A stretch of 5,650 bases of DNA from a candidate division CSSED10-310 bacterium (GTDB lineage: Bacteria; CSSED10-310; JAFGDC01), in NCBI GenBank assembly GCA_016932295.1, contig JAFGDC010000282.1:1-5650 (forward strand). The letters run 5' to 3'. The position numbers and the translations under genes were made by a program. The notes beneath the pieces are model-generated. The model saw nothing but the letters and a program-made list of their open reading frames with translations. It was not told the DNA's origin and ran no database searches. The first letter of the stretch is position 1. Each line of letters begins with the position of its first letter. Shown here one piece after another: positions 4,576-5,650 of the stretch.

Positions 4576-5650
4576 CTACCATCCGCCCGGCGCGATCCGT
4601 TCTCCAGTCCTGTATTCATACCAGTCGGCAGCATCCCGCAGCCACTGCTTCTCGTCATCGGTCATCTCGGGGTCGATTGCTTGCCCGGTACGAGCATTAC
4701 TGATCCTGTCGTTCGCAGCCAGCAGCGGGGTGAACAATTCCGGCCGCCAGCCCGAGGCTGCCGCGGCCCAGGTCTGGACCGCGACCGGCTGTGAGGCCAT
4801 GAATGCAAACGCCGCGGCGAGCGCCCGGCGAATGTTCCCGGCGGCGCCGGGATAACGATCCAGGTACTCTCCCGCCATCACCAGGTGGCCGTGATAGGGC
4901 TCCGCCGTGACGAGTCTCCCGGAACCTTCTTCCAGCAAGGCTTCCAGAAGGGGATCCCAGATCACCGCAGCCGCGATCTCATGCTTCCTGAAGGCATGTT
5001 CGACAGCCTGACGCGTATGTTCCATCGTCACGATCTCCACATCGGATTCGGTCATACCGGCAGGCCGCAACAGACGCCACAATCCATAATCGGCGCTGCT
5101 CATGGGCACAAGTCCCACGCGAGCCCCCCGCAATTCAGCGGCGGCTCGCACCGATCCAGTCCGCGGCACCACCAATCCCAGTCTGCCGACGGGACCCACA
5201 GAGGCGACAACGCGCAATCCCGGAAGCTGATGAAGGTTTACGAGGGTGGCGAGACCACTGGTGAAAGTGGCATCGATGTCTTGCCGTGCCAGCGCGGAAG
5301 CCTGGGCATCCCCTCTCTGAAAAACCGTCATCGATGCTGAAAAGCCGGCTTCCTCAAGGATGTCAGTCCGGCTGAAAACCGTCCCCAGGTGGACCAGGAG
5401 ATTGGTCATGGCGCTGTAGCCGAAGCGCAATGGAATGGCATCCCCTTGATCGCGGACAACGGGAGCGGCCGGTGAGAATCCCGGCAGTGACGCGATGACC
5501 GGCACCAGCCGCGCCGCCCAGTCGGCATGTCCGGCGGCATTGGGATGATAGAGATCATCGCGCAGGAAAAGACTTCCTCCCACCCCACTTGCGCTCCAGG
5601 CGCTGTCCAGATCCAGGAGGGCCGTATCCAGATGGTGGGCGGTCCGCACG
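4576..5650 (-). CDS. SGNH/GDSL hydrolase C-terminus fused to NMT1/TauA-like substrate-binding domain, 5' end beyond right edge
   Basis: One open frame covers 357 visible residues plus the TAG stop (4576-4578). The first 52 are the end of an SGNH/GDSL-type esterase: LLDLDSAW (11-18), then FLRDDLYHPNAAGHADWA (28-45), the block V motif with catalytic Asp32 and His35 in a DxxH arrangement. After a short linker, a complete ABC-type solute-binding domain of the NMT1/TauA/SsuA kind starts at about 72: IPLRFGYS, FQRGDAQASALARQDIDATF (110-129), LRVVASV (145-151), ELRGARVGLVP (172-182) and AAVIWDP (227-233). Such domains bind sulfonates, nitrate, pyrimidine precursors or similar small solutes. The GTG at 5647-5649 is only the first whole codon; the true start, any signal peptide and the catalytic serine block lie outside the window. 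There is no membrane segment here. Cleavage of an ester-linked substrate coupled to capture of the product is an attractive idea but is inference. Confidence 0.85.
   Translation of the reverse strand, partial: VRTAHHLDTALLDLDSAWSASGVGGSLFLRDDLYHPNAAGHADWAARLVPVIASLPGFSPAAPVVRDQGDAIPLRFGYSAMTNLLVHLGTVFSRTDILEEAGFSASMTVFQRGDAQASALARQDIDATFTSGLATLVNLHQLPGLRVVASVGPVGRLGLVVPRTGSVRAAAELRGARVGLVPMSSADYGLWRLLRPAGMTESDVEIVTMEHTRQAVEHAFRKHEIAAAVIWDPLLEALLEEGSGRLVTAEPYHGHLVMAGEYLDRYPGAAGNIRRALAAAFAFMASQPVAVQTWAAAASGWRPELFTPLLAANDRISNARTGQAIDPEMTDDEKQWLRDAADWYEYRTGERIAPGGW

Overview
The window is GC-rich bacterial chromosomal DNA that looks like Proteobacteria, most likely a gammaproteobacterium. Strong purine-rich Shine-Dalgarno sites, sigma-70-like promoters and a short secreted ComEA-type protein fit that. 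The assignment is inference from gene style; no rRNA, tRNA or other phylogenetic marker is present. I see no mobile element, CRISPR array, tRNA or rRNA.

Left part (1-2023, all minus strand). The 5' end of a molybdenum hydroxylase large subunit (xanthine dehydrogenase / CO dehydrogenase large-chain family) runs off the left edge. A possible 41-codon ORF lies between it and the next gene, with an ATGA start/stop overlap at each end. Upstream is a complete GT4-family glycosyltransferase (488-1612). Its start is set by a promoter and a Shine-Dalgarno site that exclude the two more upstream ATGs. Above it is a small exported helix-hairpin-helix protein of the ComEA type (1727-2023) with its own intrinsic terminator at 1674-1705. 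The ComEA gene and the glycosyltransferase are therefore probably separate transcription units.

Middle (2024-2506). This 483-base intergenic region separates the divergent ComEA gene and the anion transporter gene. It holds a candidate promoter for each gene, and a cluster of TTGAC/GTCAA half-sites and inverted repeats that may be an operator. I see no convincing gene in it.

Right part (2507-5650). A complete SLC13/DASS sodium-coupled dicarboxylate/anion symporter (2507-4015) is followed by a separately promoted 117-residue zinc-ribbon protein of unknown function (4178-4531). Convergent with that, and running off the right edge, is an unusual reading frame. It begins inside the window with the C-terminal catalytic block of an SGNH/GDSL hydrolase and continues in frame into a complete NMT1/TauA-like periplasmic substrate-binding domain.

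The genes do not form one obvious pathway. The left edge (molybdenum hydroxylase), the DASS carrier and the binding-protein fusion all concern small organic or anionic substrates, but no shared substrate can be read from the sequence. The most unusual item is the SGNH-plus-binding-protein fusion at the right edge.
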